IMG/VR virus record: IMGVR_UViG_3300046467_001092
Coordinates: 1 to 33,319 of that record
DNA length: 33,319 bases
Strand: one strand, 5' to 3'
Source: a virus
A model generated the notes under the pieces. The model did no database searches, was not told the origin of the DNA, and was given only the letters and a program-made list of their open reading frames with translations. Positions 7,896 to 15,340 of the stretch are shown here, one piece after another. Position numbers and translations under genes: made by a program. Position 1 is the stretch's first letter, and each line of letters starts with the position of its first letter.

Positions 7896-8997
7896 TCTCC
7901 CCACCTCCGTTGATCGTGATATCCAGCAACTTGCCGGCCGTCAAAACTGAAATGTTGTATGCGCTGTTCTTGTCCAGCTCAAGATCAAAGGTGTTCTCGA
8001 CGCTTCTGAAGATGGTCAGTACCTCTCCCTCGACGAACGTATAGGTCTGATTCTGCTGATCGAAACCGGGGAGGATTCCCTCAATCTTAACCCCGGCAAT
8101 CTCAGCACCTCTGGCGTCATCTTTGGTTGCCGACACTTCGATGATGTCTAACAGGTCAGTCAGAAAATCAACATTAAGAAGGTCTATGTCCAATCGGCCA
8201 ATTTCATCAAGCTCGTTCTCATCAAGCTCGTTTTCATCCAGTTCAGCTTCCTCAAGCAAGTCCACATCAAGAATATTTGAGACTGTACCGGCCTGCTCCT
8301 CAACCGCCTTCTCAATCTCATCCGGGGGGCTCACGATCAGCAGGTTGTCGATAAACCCCAGGGTCAAATTGTCCAGTACCACCGGGGCTGTGGGCGCTGT
8401 CTCTGCCATCGACACCATCGTCGCCTGAAAGGCTTCGGTCAGCACCACCTGTCCGGCCAGGCTGTTCACGGTAATCTGTCCGCTGGCATTGCCCATCGCA
8501 TCTGGCAGCAAGATCACCAGGCTTCTACCGATCTCATCGACCGTCATCGTAAAATCCGTACCGCGGATACCGATAACCGCCGTTGGGGTGGCAACGGTGA
8601 TATTGGATTTGTCGATCTTGCCAAGTATGCCGGTCAGGAACCGCGCAGTACCAGAGGCCATTCGGATGGCGAGTTTGCCCTTGCTGGGATTAGGGTCAAA
8701 CACATATTCATCGATAATGATCTTGCTATGCTCGGTGAGCCGCAACATGGAGTCATCTAGGAAAGTAATCGCGATACGACCGTTCCCGGTACGCACATCA
8801 TCGTAAGCTGCAATACCTAGATTTAATTCGGCTAAGAGCGCAGCCGCTCCTTGGCGCACGACCTCGCCGTTCCCTCTCAGCTCAGAGATAGCGCCTACGC
8901 CCTCGCTGACACTTTTCGCATTGGACGCGATGGAAACCGATGAAACCGATTCAGCCGCTAAAAACAGCAGCAGAGTGGCTAACAGCCACTTGAGCAT
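7867..8997 (-). CDS. FecR-domain secreted protein
   Basis: This 376-residue protein has an N-terminal signal peptide (MLKWLLATLLLFLAAESVSS) and a FecR domain at about residues 38-170: VRTGNGRIAITFLDDSMLRL, the SGTARFLTG segment and TPTAVIGIRGTDF are the classic signatures. A Leu/Asp/Glu repeat (ELDENELDENELDEIGRLD) follows at about 248-270. The last residues, ITINGGGENAIYINQ, resemble a single curlin repeat, so it may dock on the fibre. It lacks the cytoplasmic anti-sigma part of true FecR and is probably a periplasmic or surface protein. It lies between the two curlin genes and overlaps both. Signal-peptide FecR proteins next to CHASE2 cyclases are known in bacteria; their role is poorly understood. 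Confidence 0.9.
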   Translation of the reverse strand: MLKWLLATLLLFLAAESVSSVSIASNAKSVSEGVGAISELRGNGEVVRQGAAALLAELNLGIAAYDDVRTGNGRIAITFLDDSMLRLTEHSKIIIDEYVFDPNPSKGKLAIRMASGTARFLTGILGKIDKSNITVATPTAVIGIRGTDFTMTVDEIGRSLVILLPDAMGNASGQITVNSLAGQVVLTEAFQATMVSMAETAPTAPVVLDNLTLGFIDNLLIVSPPDEIEKAVEEQAGTVSNILDVDLLEEAELDENELDENELDEIGRLDIDLLNVDFLTDLLDIIEVSATKDDARGAEIAGVKIEGILPGFDQQNQTYTFVEGEVLTIFRSVENTFDLELDKNSAYNISVLTAGKLLDITINGGGENAIYINQSP

Positions 8998-9695
8998 TGG
9001 TCAATGTCGATGGTCCCGCCCGTTGTGATACCAATAATATTCACGATTCCAGCCGTAGAGCCCGTGCTACTTGTCTGGTCTATGTCGATGTTGTTCGTAT
9101 TACCAGTGACGTCCGCCGTGATGGAATGGTTGGCATTTCCGGTCTGCCTCGTGTCAATATCGTTGCTGTCGCCGTCTACGTCCCAATTATTAGTTGCGCC
9201 GACCACTTCTGTAGTGATATTCAGATCATTGCTGGTGCCAGTGATAACGATATCGGTGTTACCGCTGGTAGCTGTCGATGCTGCACCCTGAGTGAACGTA
9301 AGAGCGTTGGAATCTCCGGTTGCAGCGAAATCAAAGTCACTGCCAGCAACATCTCCTGTCGCGCCAACTGCGAGCGTTTGTGTGTTGGAGTCACCTGTAG
9401 AAGACAACGTGAATGAAGTGCTATTGCCTTGCGCGACCGTAGCGGCAATCACATTGCTGTCACCGATCTGGTCTATATCAACGGTCATGCTGGTTCCAGT
9501 TAAAGACACCCTGGCCGCTGTAGTACCCACGATATTGCTAGCACCGATCTGGTCGATGTTCATCGTGAGGGCGGTAGAGCCGCCGCTCTGAGTGATATAT
9601 ATCGAGTTGTTGGCAGAATAAGCCGAAGGCATATACGCCAAAGAGCAGAAAAATACGAGGTAAACGAGAGAGTATTTAATTACTTGGAATTGCAT
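8979..9695 (-). CDS. Curlin-repeat secreted protein (amyloid subunit-like), first copy
   Basis: This 238-residue protein has a Sec signal peptide (MQFQVIKYSLVYLVFFCSLA..., cleaved near AYSANN) and Asn/Asp/Thr-rich curlin-like repeats: IYITQSGGS, MNIDQIGASN, VDIDQIGDSN, LSSTGDSN, IDIDQTSS and IDIDQCSSG. The repeats are more degenerate than in the second copy, with several losing the Gln. It ends in DQCSSGC, a Cys pair that also recalls the Cys in the second curlin protein. ATG 9695 is chosen over an upstream in-frame ATG because AGGAGGAGG precedes it at good spacing and it opens directly into the signal peptide. It overlaps the CsgG gene end by 20 bases. It is the first cargo gene after the pore gene. 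Confidence 0.87.
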   Translation of the reverse strand: MQFQVIKYSLVYLVFFCSLAYMPSAYSANNSIYITQSGGSTALTMNIDQIGASNIVGTTAARVSLTGTSMTVDIDQIGDSNVIAATVAQGNSTSFTLSSTGDSNTQTLAVGATGDVAGSDFDFAATGDSNALTFTQGAASTATSGNTDIVITGTSNDLNITTEVVGATNNWDVDGDSNDIDTRQTGNANHSITADVTGNTNNIDIDQTSSTGSTAGIVNIIGITTGGTIDIDQCSSGC

Positions 9696-10539
9696 GAGAT
9701 GCCTCCTCCTGTGGCTTGTAGTCCCACAGATCATCCTCAATGCCTTGGATGATTACTGCATAAACCGCCGCCTCAATTGCACTCCGCGTAGCATAAGTCG
9801 CGGTTTCGTTCTTGGCTATCCCGGCCTCTAGCTCCACCAGTTCAGTGCCGTTTTCTGTAAAAATAAACGTGTCAAAGCCAGTAGCTGCCGAATAAATTCT
9901 TTTGCTCGTAATCACGTTCAACAGCACCTGGCCGGTCTGGACCAGTATAACTCTCAGAGCCACCGTGACCTCGTCAATCCGATACTGCGTATTCAAACCA
10001 ATCCCGAGATACCTCGCGCCTATGCCTGCAGACCGGGTATTCGCATCGTAGCCGATGATGCCGCCGGTCAGGATTAAGCCTGAAAACAATAGCGGCGCTA
10101 GCTTATTGGAGCCCTCGCCATCGTAGCTATTTCGAGTTGAAATAATGAGTTGCCGCTCCCTGGTGAGAGCGTCCAAATTGCCCCGCTCCGCCACTAAAAA
10201 CCACTTCCCACCCCCGGCTGCCAGAAGCGCATCAATGAGAAACGAGTCTGCGCCTTGGGTGACCGCGGTGGAGAACAACGCCATGTTGTCAGCAGTAGCG
10301 CGTTGACCAGTCAAATCTAAGAAAGAATAAACCGATACCACGGCCTTCTGCCTGGGCGCTGGCAGATTGACTAAATCTCGGAGTGTTGGCCGTTCAATCC
10401 GTGGCCCGCGAGGACAATCATTAACCTCGAAACCTTTCGCATTGATATAGTCCTGACTCAGACTGGCGCATTCACGCGCTGAATTGACGCTCGCGCATCC
10501 AGCAATCAGGACTAGAAAACATAAACCTAAATACCGCAT
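9676..10539 (-). CDS. csgG: CsgG-like outer-membrane lipoprotein, curli secretion pore
   Basis: This 287-residue protein has a lipobox signal (MRYLGLCFLVLIAGC, Cys15). CsgG forms a nine-fold outer-membrane channel that exports unfolded curlin subunits. The CsgG domain is clear along its length: AVVSVYSFLDLTGQ, LFSTAVTQGADSFLIDAL, KWFLVAERGNLDAL, GGIIGYDANTRSAGIGARYLGIG and NTQYRIDEVTVALRVI all match E. coli CsgG in order. In the constriction loop the Phe (E. coli F56, in FSTAV) is kept while the neighbouring Asn and Tyr are replaced. Length is close to E. coli CsgG (277). It overlaps csgF by 13 bases and the first curlin gene by 20, so synthesis of pore and cargo is probably coupled. It is placed inside the late phage operon. 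Confidence 0.96.
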   Translation of the reverse strand: MRYLGLCFLVLIAGCASVNSARECASLSQDYINAKGFEVNDCPRGPRIERPTLRDLVNLPAPRQKAVVSVYSFLDLTGQRATADNMALFSTAVTQGADSFLIDALLAAGGGKWFLVAERGNLDALTRERQLIISTRNSYDGEGSNKLAPLLFSGLILTGGIIGYDANTRSAGIGARYLGIGLNTQYRIDEVTVALRVILVQTGQVLLNVITSKRIYSAATGFDTFIFTENGTELVELEAGIAKNETATYATRSAIEAAVYAVIIQGIEDDLWDYKPQEEASHAIPSN

Positions 10540-10988
10540 TCCGCTGAACAGATGCCGAAAGTGCCAATTGGGATTCTGATTTCGGTAATGGCTCCATCGA
10601 CATCAGTGACTGTAAGGACGATCTCAGTTCCCGTATTCACAAACGCAATCTGATTGCCTTCCAGGTCTATGACGCCCCCTGTCCCGCCTCCCTCGCTGTT
10701 GAATAGGCTTTCTGCCAGGTCACGGGATAGCTGAGAAAAGATGCGTGATTCAAGATTCCGTATGAATTTAGCGAGCGTTGTATTTTCTGCCTCGCGCTCC
10801 AGCTCATTCAACCGCGCCTCTACTTCGTCTTGAATGGCGATCTTACGACTGCGCTCTTGCTCGTCAATCGTCAGATAATGAGCCGACTGCCCCGCACCGC
10901 TGAAGCTAGGGCTTTTGAATTGAAAGCTCAAACCGTCTGCCCACGCAGACGAAGCAAGTAACAAGCTAATCGACATCAATAGTTTCAT
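10527..10988 (-). CDS. csgF: CsgF-like curli assembly factor
   Basis: This 153-residue protein has a Sec signal peptide (MKLLMSISLLLASSAWA) and then DGLSFQFKSPSFSGAG, matching the mature N-terminus of CsgF (TMTFQFRNPNFGG in E. coli), the part that plugs into the CsgG channel. The body has a helical region ending in FIRNLESRIFSQL, then a beta-rich end (TEIVLTVTDVDGAITEIRIPIGTFG) like the CsgF C-terminal domain. Two Cys close the protein (CSAECGI). CsgF normally couples secreted subunits to nucleation at the cell surface. AGGTGAG precedes the start. It is the first gene of the curli block and overlaps the preceding holin-like gene by 23 bases. No CsgE, CsgC or CsgD homologue is visible in the window. 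Confidence 0.92.
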   Translation of the reverse strand: MKLLMSISLLLASSAWADGLSFQFKSPSFSGAGQSAHYLTIDEQERSRKIAIQDEVEARLNELEREAENTTLAKFIRNLESRIFSQLSRDLAESLFNSEGGGTGGVIDLEGNQIAFVNTGTEIVLTVTDVDGAITEIRIPIGTFGICSAECGI

Positions 10989-11226
10989 CTTTACTCACCT
11001 CCCTAATCTCAATCACCGTATCCAGTTTCTGCTGTAAGCGTATGATATCGTTATCTAACATACGGATGCGGTCAATTAACGCAATCAAGGTAACATTAGC
11101 CTCTGCCAGTTTTGCCTTGATGTTGTTTGTGATGAACGACCAAATATAATGGATCATGTATAGCAGACCCACAGTAGCGACAATCGGAAAGCCGTACTCG
11201 CTGACCGCTGAGGCAATGCCCTCCAT
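10966..11226 (-). CDS. Small one-span membrane protein, holin-like (BhlA/UviB type)
   Basis: This 86-residue protein has one N-terminal membrane segment (about 11-33, YGFPIVATVGLLYMIHYIW) followed by a long amphipathic helix (ANVTLIALIDRIRMLDNDIIRLQQKL) and a charged tail. This plan, a short start, one span with a GFPI motif and then a coiled coil, fits BhlA/UviB-type holins. It resembles the next upstream gene product (GDVGFPIAISLI...; NHDIVRLDATM), so the two are probably paralogues. Its ATG overlaps that gene's stop (TAATG) and its own end overlaps csgF. A role in lysis timing is likely by type; a role in curli export cannot be excluded from position. Confidence 0.75.
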   Translation of the reverse strand: MEGIASAVSEYGFPIVATVGLLYMIHYIWSFITNNIKAKLAEANVTLIALIDRIRMLDNDIIRLQQKLDTVIEIREVSKDETIDVD

Positions 11227-11507
11227 TAGTCTCGACGTGCATCTTCTTTACCGTCCGCCCTAGCGATACGCTTCAGGTCTGGCCTGATCCCAAGCACCGC
11301 GCACATCGTCGCATCCAGCCTAACAATGTCGTGGTTCATGGTCTTGACCCGGTTATCCAATGCCTGAACGATCCCGTGTATGCCGTTGACCTGACCGATA
11401 ACTGACTCCAAGATATACTTGATCGTGAGAAACATGAACCCACCAGCGATCAGAGATATAGCAATAGGAAACCCGACATCCCCTATCAGTGAGAAGGCTT
11501 CGTTCAT
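11226..11507 (-). CDS. Small one-span membrane protein, holin-like paralogue
   Basis: This 93-residue protein has an N-terminal membrane segment (about 12-33, GFPIAISLIAGGFMFLTIKYIL), then a helical stretch (VQALDNRVKTMNHDIVRLDATM) and a basic tail (RIARADGKEDARRD). It shares the xxGFPI span start and the N(D/H)DI(I/V)RL motif with the downstream neighbour, which points to gene duplication; such pairs may act as holin and antiholin. The start overlaps the preceding gene by four bases (ATGA type) and the stop overlaps the next start. The family assignment to BhlA/UviB-like holins is by topology and motif only. Confidence 0.72.
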   Translation of the reverse strand: MNEAFSLIGDVGFPIAISLIAGGFMFLTIKYILESVIGQVNGIHGIVQALDNRVKTMNHDIVRLDATMCAVLGIRPDLKRIARADGKEDARRD

Positions 11508-11821
11508 GCTTCCTCGCCCTTAAACTTCTTGCTCTGCCCAGAAGTCCCGGCATAGATTCCAAATACTGCTGCCATTGCGCCAACCGTTATGCTTACCAAA
11601 CCGGCCTGCTCTAAATTAGGTTCTTCCAAAGTCATAAACCAAGTCACAACATCGTATAACAACACGATGTAAACGGTTACAAAGACGCGGGGGAAGATAC
11701 GCCAGGCGTCAACAGTCTTCGCCAGATGTGTCCATTTCTGGTACGGGTTGACCCCGCGCTCAACGGTTGTGGTGCCGACCTCAATCTCTAATTCTATTTT
11801 CTTCTTGGTTGCTTCGCTCAT
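11504..11821 (-). CDS. Two-span membrane protein of phage holin-like type
   Basis: This 105-residue protein has two membrane segments (about 46-66, RVFVTVYIVLLYDVVTWFM, and 76-95, QAGLVSITVGAMAAVFGIYAG) and a soluble N-terminus (MSEATKKKIELEIEVGTTT). ATG 11821 is chosen because it overlaps the upstream stop by four bases; longer in-frame starts would run into the neighbouring gene. The NPYQKWTHLAKTVDAWRIFPR segment is recalled from marine phage proteins of unknown function. Its place between other holin-like genes suggests a membrane role in lysis, but no activity can be read from the sequence. Confidence 0.72.
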   Translation of the reverse strand: MSEATKKKIELEIEVGTTTVERGVNPYQKWTHLAKTVDAWRIFPRVFVTVYIVLLYDVVTWFMTLEEPNLEQAGLVSITVGAMAAVFGIYAGTSGQSKKFKGEEA

Positions 11822-12000
11822 AAGAATTTGGCGGCTATGATCGTGGCGACGATAAATGGATAAACGCCCCACAAAAGCATCTCTAATTTCTTAAATTTAG
11901 CAGACCCTTCATCGAGTCTTTTTTCTATGTACTCGTATCTAATTGCGCACTCTCGTTCGTGAGCCCTAATCTCTGCCAGAGCTTCGGAGCCACTGTCCAT
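11818..12000 (-). CDS. XhlA-like small membrane protein
   Basis: This 60-residue protein (MDSGSEALAEIRAHERECAI...) has a charged N-terminal helix (RYEYIEKRLDEGSAKFKKLE) and a single C-terminal membrane segment (LLWGVYPFIVATIIAAKFL). This order matches XhlA-type haemolysin/holin accessory proteins. The start at 12000 is one base after the stop of the preceding small gene, so it probably depends on translational coupling; no strong ribosome site is seen. A longer in-frame start would overlap the preceding gene fully and is less likely. Confidence 0.72.
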   Translation of the reverse strand: MDSGSEALAEIRAHERECAIRYEYIEKRLDEGSAKFKKLEMLLWGVYPFIVATIIAAKFL

Positions 12001-12001
12001 C

Positions 12002-12163
12002 TTATTGTTTGGCCTTGCCGATATTGAGGGCCGCAATCTCTAGGATCTTGTATAAGCGGCCGATGAGTGCGTCGTCTTTTGGCGTCGGGGTAAGGCTGCA
12101 GATAATACTTGCTGCGCAAACCACTCCGGCTACCACCCCAACCAATTGTGTAATCATTTCCAT
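12002..12163 (-). CDS. Very small membrane protein, phage type
   Basis: This 53-residue protein starts MEMITQLVGVVAGVVCAASI, with one membrane segment at residues 5-23, then PTPKDDALIGRLYKILEI and a basic end (NIGKAKQ). The Pro-Thr-Pro-Lys turn followed by a YK(I/V)LE(I/L)xALNIGKAK helix is a pattern seen in small proteins of many tailed phages. AGGAG lies six bases before the ATG at 12163; a second ATG at 12166 is also possible. It sits in line with the other small membrane genes and may be another holin component; function is unknown. Confidence 0.75.
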   Translation of the reverse strand: MEMITQLVGVVAGVVCAASIICSLTPTPKDDALIGRLYKILEIAALNIGKAKQ

Positions 12164-12208
12164 CATCTTCTCCTATGCTGTTTGCGGCCTTTCTTGCTTC
12201 GTCTACTA

Positions 12209-12496
12209 TCAAGTATTCGCTGCGACGTAAGCGTTGCCCCTCGTTACGGCCGCCGTGTAGCTGGTCTTGCTTACAGACGAGCCTGCTACATCGGGCGTAT
12301 CGTCATCTGAATCAACCGGGGCATAGAGCAAAATAGTAGATAGATGATCTACATTTCGCTGAACCTGCTCGTTGATCTCAGCTTGGGTTGCTCCCGCTGC
12401 AACACGATCTGAGGAACTGCCGTTGCTGTTGATGTCCGTTATCAGCGTCACCGAATCGGTAGCCGCTGTTAGCACGTCCGTTACTGTTTGTGCCAT
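12209..12496 (-). CDS. Small phage protein of unknown function, probably structural
   Basis: This 95-residue protein starts MAQTVTDVLTAATDSVTLIT and is rich in Ser, Thr, Val and Asp, with a central helix (ATQAEINEQVQRNVDHLSTIL). It has no signal peptide or membrane span. It lies five bases after the tail-fibre gene and is co-directional with it. Similar short proteins next to fibres occur in marine phages, by recall. A tail-associated role is likely from context but cannot be shown. Confidence 0.75.
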   Translation of the reverse strand: MAQTVTDVLTAATDSVTLITDINSNGSSSDRVAAGATQAEINEQVQRNVDHLSTILLYAPVDSDDDTPDVAGSSVSKTSYTAAVTRGNAYVAANT

Positions 12497-12501
12497 ATCT
12501 A

Positions 12502-14568
12502 TTATCCTTCTAAGGTTGTTATGCGAGCAGTAAGTGACTCGATTAGGGTTTGCTGCTCTTGGATTGCTTTGACTAAGATCGGTACGAACTTGCTGTACTG
12601 AAGTCCCATTTGCTTGCCGTCACCTGAATGGCTAGAGACTAGGTTGGTCTTGTTGTCCTTGTCGTATCCTGCTGCAATCTCAAGGGCTTCAACCGCTTGA
12701 GCTTTGAAGCCTACGTCCAGCCAATCTTCTTTGTGAGTGCCGTCGTGTGTGATTGCATCTAAATCAGCGCCCTCTTCAGCGTACTTAGCGCGCTTGTCCC
12801 ACTTGTAAGTGACAGGGGCTAGGGCTTTAACAAAGTCTAAGCCGAGATCTAGGGCGGTAAAGTCTGTCTTGTCGCGTTCATCTGAAGCTATTGTCCAGTC
12901 TACTTGGATATGGGCTGCTGTGACATTCTCATCACCCAAACAAATAAAATTATCTCCAGTAGTAATAGCGCCGCCGGGACTGCCTGATATGCCAGCTTGA
13001 TACCCGAGACATAAATTATTATCACCTGTCGTGATTGCATTTCCCGAATCCCTACCCACAGCAGTATTCGAGTGACCTTCCGTGTTGGCTGTTAAAGCAT
13101 CCATACCCACGGCGACATTATTTGATGCTGTGGTATTAGCTATCAAAGCATCTTTACCGACTGCGACATTCCCAGCACCTGTGGTGTTGGCCTCCAGCGC
13201 AGTACGACCAATGGCGACATTATTATCTGCTGTGGTATTCGCCGTTAGCGATCCGTAGCCTAATGAAACATTGTTGTCGCCTTCCGTGTTGGCATCTAAG
13301 GCTAAAGAACCGACAGCGACATTCTGTGCGCCTGTGGTGTTTTGTTCCATTGAATTTCTACCCACAGCAGTATTGTCACTCGCCGTTGTATTTCGGTGTA
13401 GTGCTTGCAGACCCAAAGCGGTGTTAGTATTTCCCGTGGTATTAAATCTTAAGGCATACATGCCCAGAGCAGTATTCTCCAGGCCCGTGGTATTAGTTAT
13501 TCCTGCGCTAAAACCTACAGCCGTGTTGTCTCTTCCGGTCGTGTTCGCGTATAGAGCTGAGAAACCCACGGCGGTGCTATTAGATGCGGTTGTATTAGCT
13601 TGCATTGCTTGTTTGCCCAGTGCTGTATTACTAGCTCCTGTGCTGTTAAGTTCTAAAGCTTTATATCCAACCGCTACGTTGTCAGCTGCCGTAGTGTTCG
13701 CCTCTAACGCTGAGTAACCGAGGGCAGTATTATTAGAACCCGTATTGTCAACCTCTAAAGCCTTGTAACCAACAGCAACATTGTTATCCCCCGTAGTGAT
13801 CGCCGTACCCGCTTCATCACCGACAACCACATTGTAATTGCCGCCAGACTCAATGCTGTTACCTGCGTTGACGCCTGCTCTGAAGTTTGAGGTTCCTGCT
13901 GAAGCGGTGATGATGTCTGCACCATCCGCATACGTTACGTCTGCGGCAAAGTTGACAGCGCCGTCCACGTCTACGATATCTAGGTTGGCGGTGCCATCAA
14001 TGTCGATATCACCAGCAACGGTCAGCCCAGCAGCACCGACCAGCTTCAAGTCATCGGCTGATTCATCCCATAGCATGTATGCGCCAGAGGTGGCTCCAAA
14101 GAACTTAACGTCGTGTCCGGTGTCGTCTACGCCTACGGTGAGCGTCCCGCCTAGTTCCAGGTCTTCTAAACACTCGTAGACAATCGCTCCAGATCCTGCG
14201 CCATCTGTCGAAACGATTTTCGCTTGGCCTGCAGCGATAATTACATTGGCCCCAGACCCTTGCGTAAAGGTCAGGGCGTAACTGGTCGCGTTCCTAATGA
14301 TCCATGTGTGGGATACCGTATTGGGGGCCAGCGTGACTGTACAAGCCTGACCGCCGCCTGTGAGCCGTAGAAATGTACAGCGGAATCCGTCTGTAGCTCC
14401 GTCTGCCATGGTGATGGTATGCGTGGAGGCATTGGCTATTGCCTCTGTCCCGGCACCCATCGCTTCGGCTATTAACTCATACTGAGTATTTACGCTTGCG
14501 CCCCAGGTTCCCGACTCATCGCCAGTTGCGATTTCTTTGAGCCGCAGATCGTTTACATATGTCGCCAT
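12502..14568 (-). CDS. Tail fibre with 17-residue repeats and C-terminal S74 self-cleaving chaperone domain
   Basis: This 688-residue fibre protein has three parts. The N-terminal 140 residues (MATYVNDLRLKEIATGDESG) form the virion-attachment part typical of phage fibres. Residues about 244-530 hold about sixteen repeats of 17 residues with the consensus N(T/V)A(L/V)G..AL..NTT, as in the YadA-type adhesin head (beta-roll). The C-terminus (SDERDKTDFTALDLGLDFVKAL, then APVTYKWD) is a peptidase S74 / endosialidase intramolecular chaperone, which helps trimer folding and then cleaves itself off; the Ser-Asp dyad is present. It probably binds the host surface and sets host range. The repeat array could change length by recombination. 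Confidence 0.93.
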   Translation of the reverse strand: MATYVNDLRLKEIATGDESGTWGASVNTQYELIAEAMGAGTEAIANASTHTITMADGATDGFRCTFLRLTGGGQACTVTLAPNTVSHTWIIRNATSYALTFTQGSGANVIIAAGQAKIVSTDGAGSGAIVYECLEDLELGGTLTVGVDDTGHDVKFFGATSGAYMLWDESADDLKLVGAAGLTVAGDIDIDGTANLDIVDVDGAVNFAADVTYADGADIITASAGTSNFRAGVNAGNSIESGGNYNVVVGDEAGTAITTGDNNVAVGYKALEVDNTGSNNTALGYSALEANTTAADNVAVGYKALELNSTGASNTALGKQAMQANTTASNSTAVGFSALYANTTGRDNTAVGFSAGITNTTGLENTALGMYALRFNTTGNTNTALGLQALHRNTTASDNTAVGRNSMEQNTTGAQNVAVGSLALDANTEGDNNVSLGYGSLTANTTADNNVAIGRTALEANTTGAGNVAVGKDALIANTTASNNVAVGMDALTANTEGHSNTAVGRDSGNAITTGDNNLCLGYQAGISGSPGGAITTGDNFICLGDENVTAAHIQVDWTIASDERDKTDFTALDLGLDFVKALAPVTYKWDKRAKYAEEGADLDAITHDGTHKEDWLDVGFKAQAVEALEIAAGYDKDNKTNLVSSHSGDGKQMGLQYSKFVPILVKAIQEQQTLIESLTARITTLEG
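12990..13835 (-). repeat. 51-bp (17-codon) degenerate repeat array in tail fibre
   Basis: About sixteen units of 51 bp encode N(T/V)A(L/V)G-type beta-roll turns. The units differ in DNA sequence, with many silent changes, so the array is old rather than freshly expanded. The limits are approximate. Confidence 0.85.
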
Positions 14569-15330
14569 TCAGGCTACCTCTTTCCAGTCCGGGTCTTGGC
14601 TTGAGCTAACGCCCGACCAAGATGGTGTTTGTGATGCCGATACTTCGCTCCAGTCAGGGTCTTGACTTGAGCTAAGGTCCGACCAAGACGGTGTTTGTGT
14701 TACTGATGTCGCGCTCCAACTTGGGTCTTGGCTGGAGTCGACAAGGCCCCAGATGAGGAAGCCCGTGATTTCTCCTGTTCCGGCAAGCCCTGTGATCGCA
14801 ACATCCGATCCTCCTGAAGCTGTAACCGATCCCAGACCGCTCGTAGCCGCGGCCAGAGTAAGCGCCAGATTAGCATTACCTGTGACTGTAACCGAGCCAA
14901 GTGCCGAGGTACTTCCAAGGCCCGTAAGCGCAATTGTTGCGCCGCCCGCGGCAACCACCGTTCCGACAGAACCAGTTCCTGCAAGTCCCGTAACAGATAA
15001 ATCAGCCGCTCCGCTGGGCGTGACCAGGCCAAGAGCACTCGTACCCGCGTTACCAGTAAGGGCAACGCTAGCAACTCCCGTGACGGTGAGCGAGCTAACC
15101 GCTCCTGTGCCAGCGACTCCTGTCGGATAGACATTGGCATCGCCGGTGACGGTTTCCTCACCCAGCGCAACCGTGGATGCCGTACCGCTAACGCCAGTAA
15201 CCGCATAGCCTGCCGCCAGTAAGGTACCAACCGCCCCAGTACCGGCAACGCCGGTAAGCTCAATCGGATCTTCTTGGCCCCATGTGCCCGATCCCCAGGC
15301 TCCGCGGCCCCAGCCTGTAACATTCGCCAC
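14569..15330 (-). CDS. Repetitive Gly/Ala/Thr-rich tail protein with C-terminal tandem repeats
   Basis: This 253-residue protein begins VANVTGWGRGAWGSGTWGQ (GTG start at 15330, with GAGAGGAAT before it). Residues 25-195 are low-complexity beta-type repeats of the form (V/L)TG.AGTGAVG. The last 55 residues are tandem copies of SSSQDPDWSEVS / ASQTPSWSGVS, two and a half units of about 25 residues. The WGRGAWGSGTWG start is common in phage structural proteins near fibres. It lies directly before the S74 fibre gene. It is probably a tail or fibre-connecting virion protein; no enzymatic motif is seen. Confidence 0.8.
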   Translation of the reverse strand: MANVTGWGRGAWGSGTWGQEDPIELTGVAGTGAVGTLLAAGYAVTGVSGTASTVALGEETVTGDANVYPTGVAGTGAVSSLTVTGVASVALTGNAGTSALGLVTPSGAADLSVTGLAGTGSVGTVVAAGGATIALTGLGSTSALGSVTVTGNANLALTLAAATSGLGSVTASGGSDVAITGLAGTGEITGFLIWGLVDSSQDPSWSATSVTQTPSWSDLSSSQDPDWSEVSASQTPSWSGVSSSQDPDWKEVA

Positions 15331-15340
15331 ATTCCTCTCG

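Noticed and set aside
13271-13717. Long plus-strand frame opposite the tail fibre repeats
   Set aside because: It mirrors the 51-bp repeat array; the minus-strand product has an S74 domain and regular protein repeats.
12990-13835. Repeat array considered as CRISPR
   Set aside because: Repeats are contiguous 51-bp codon units without spacers and lie inside a fibre gene.
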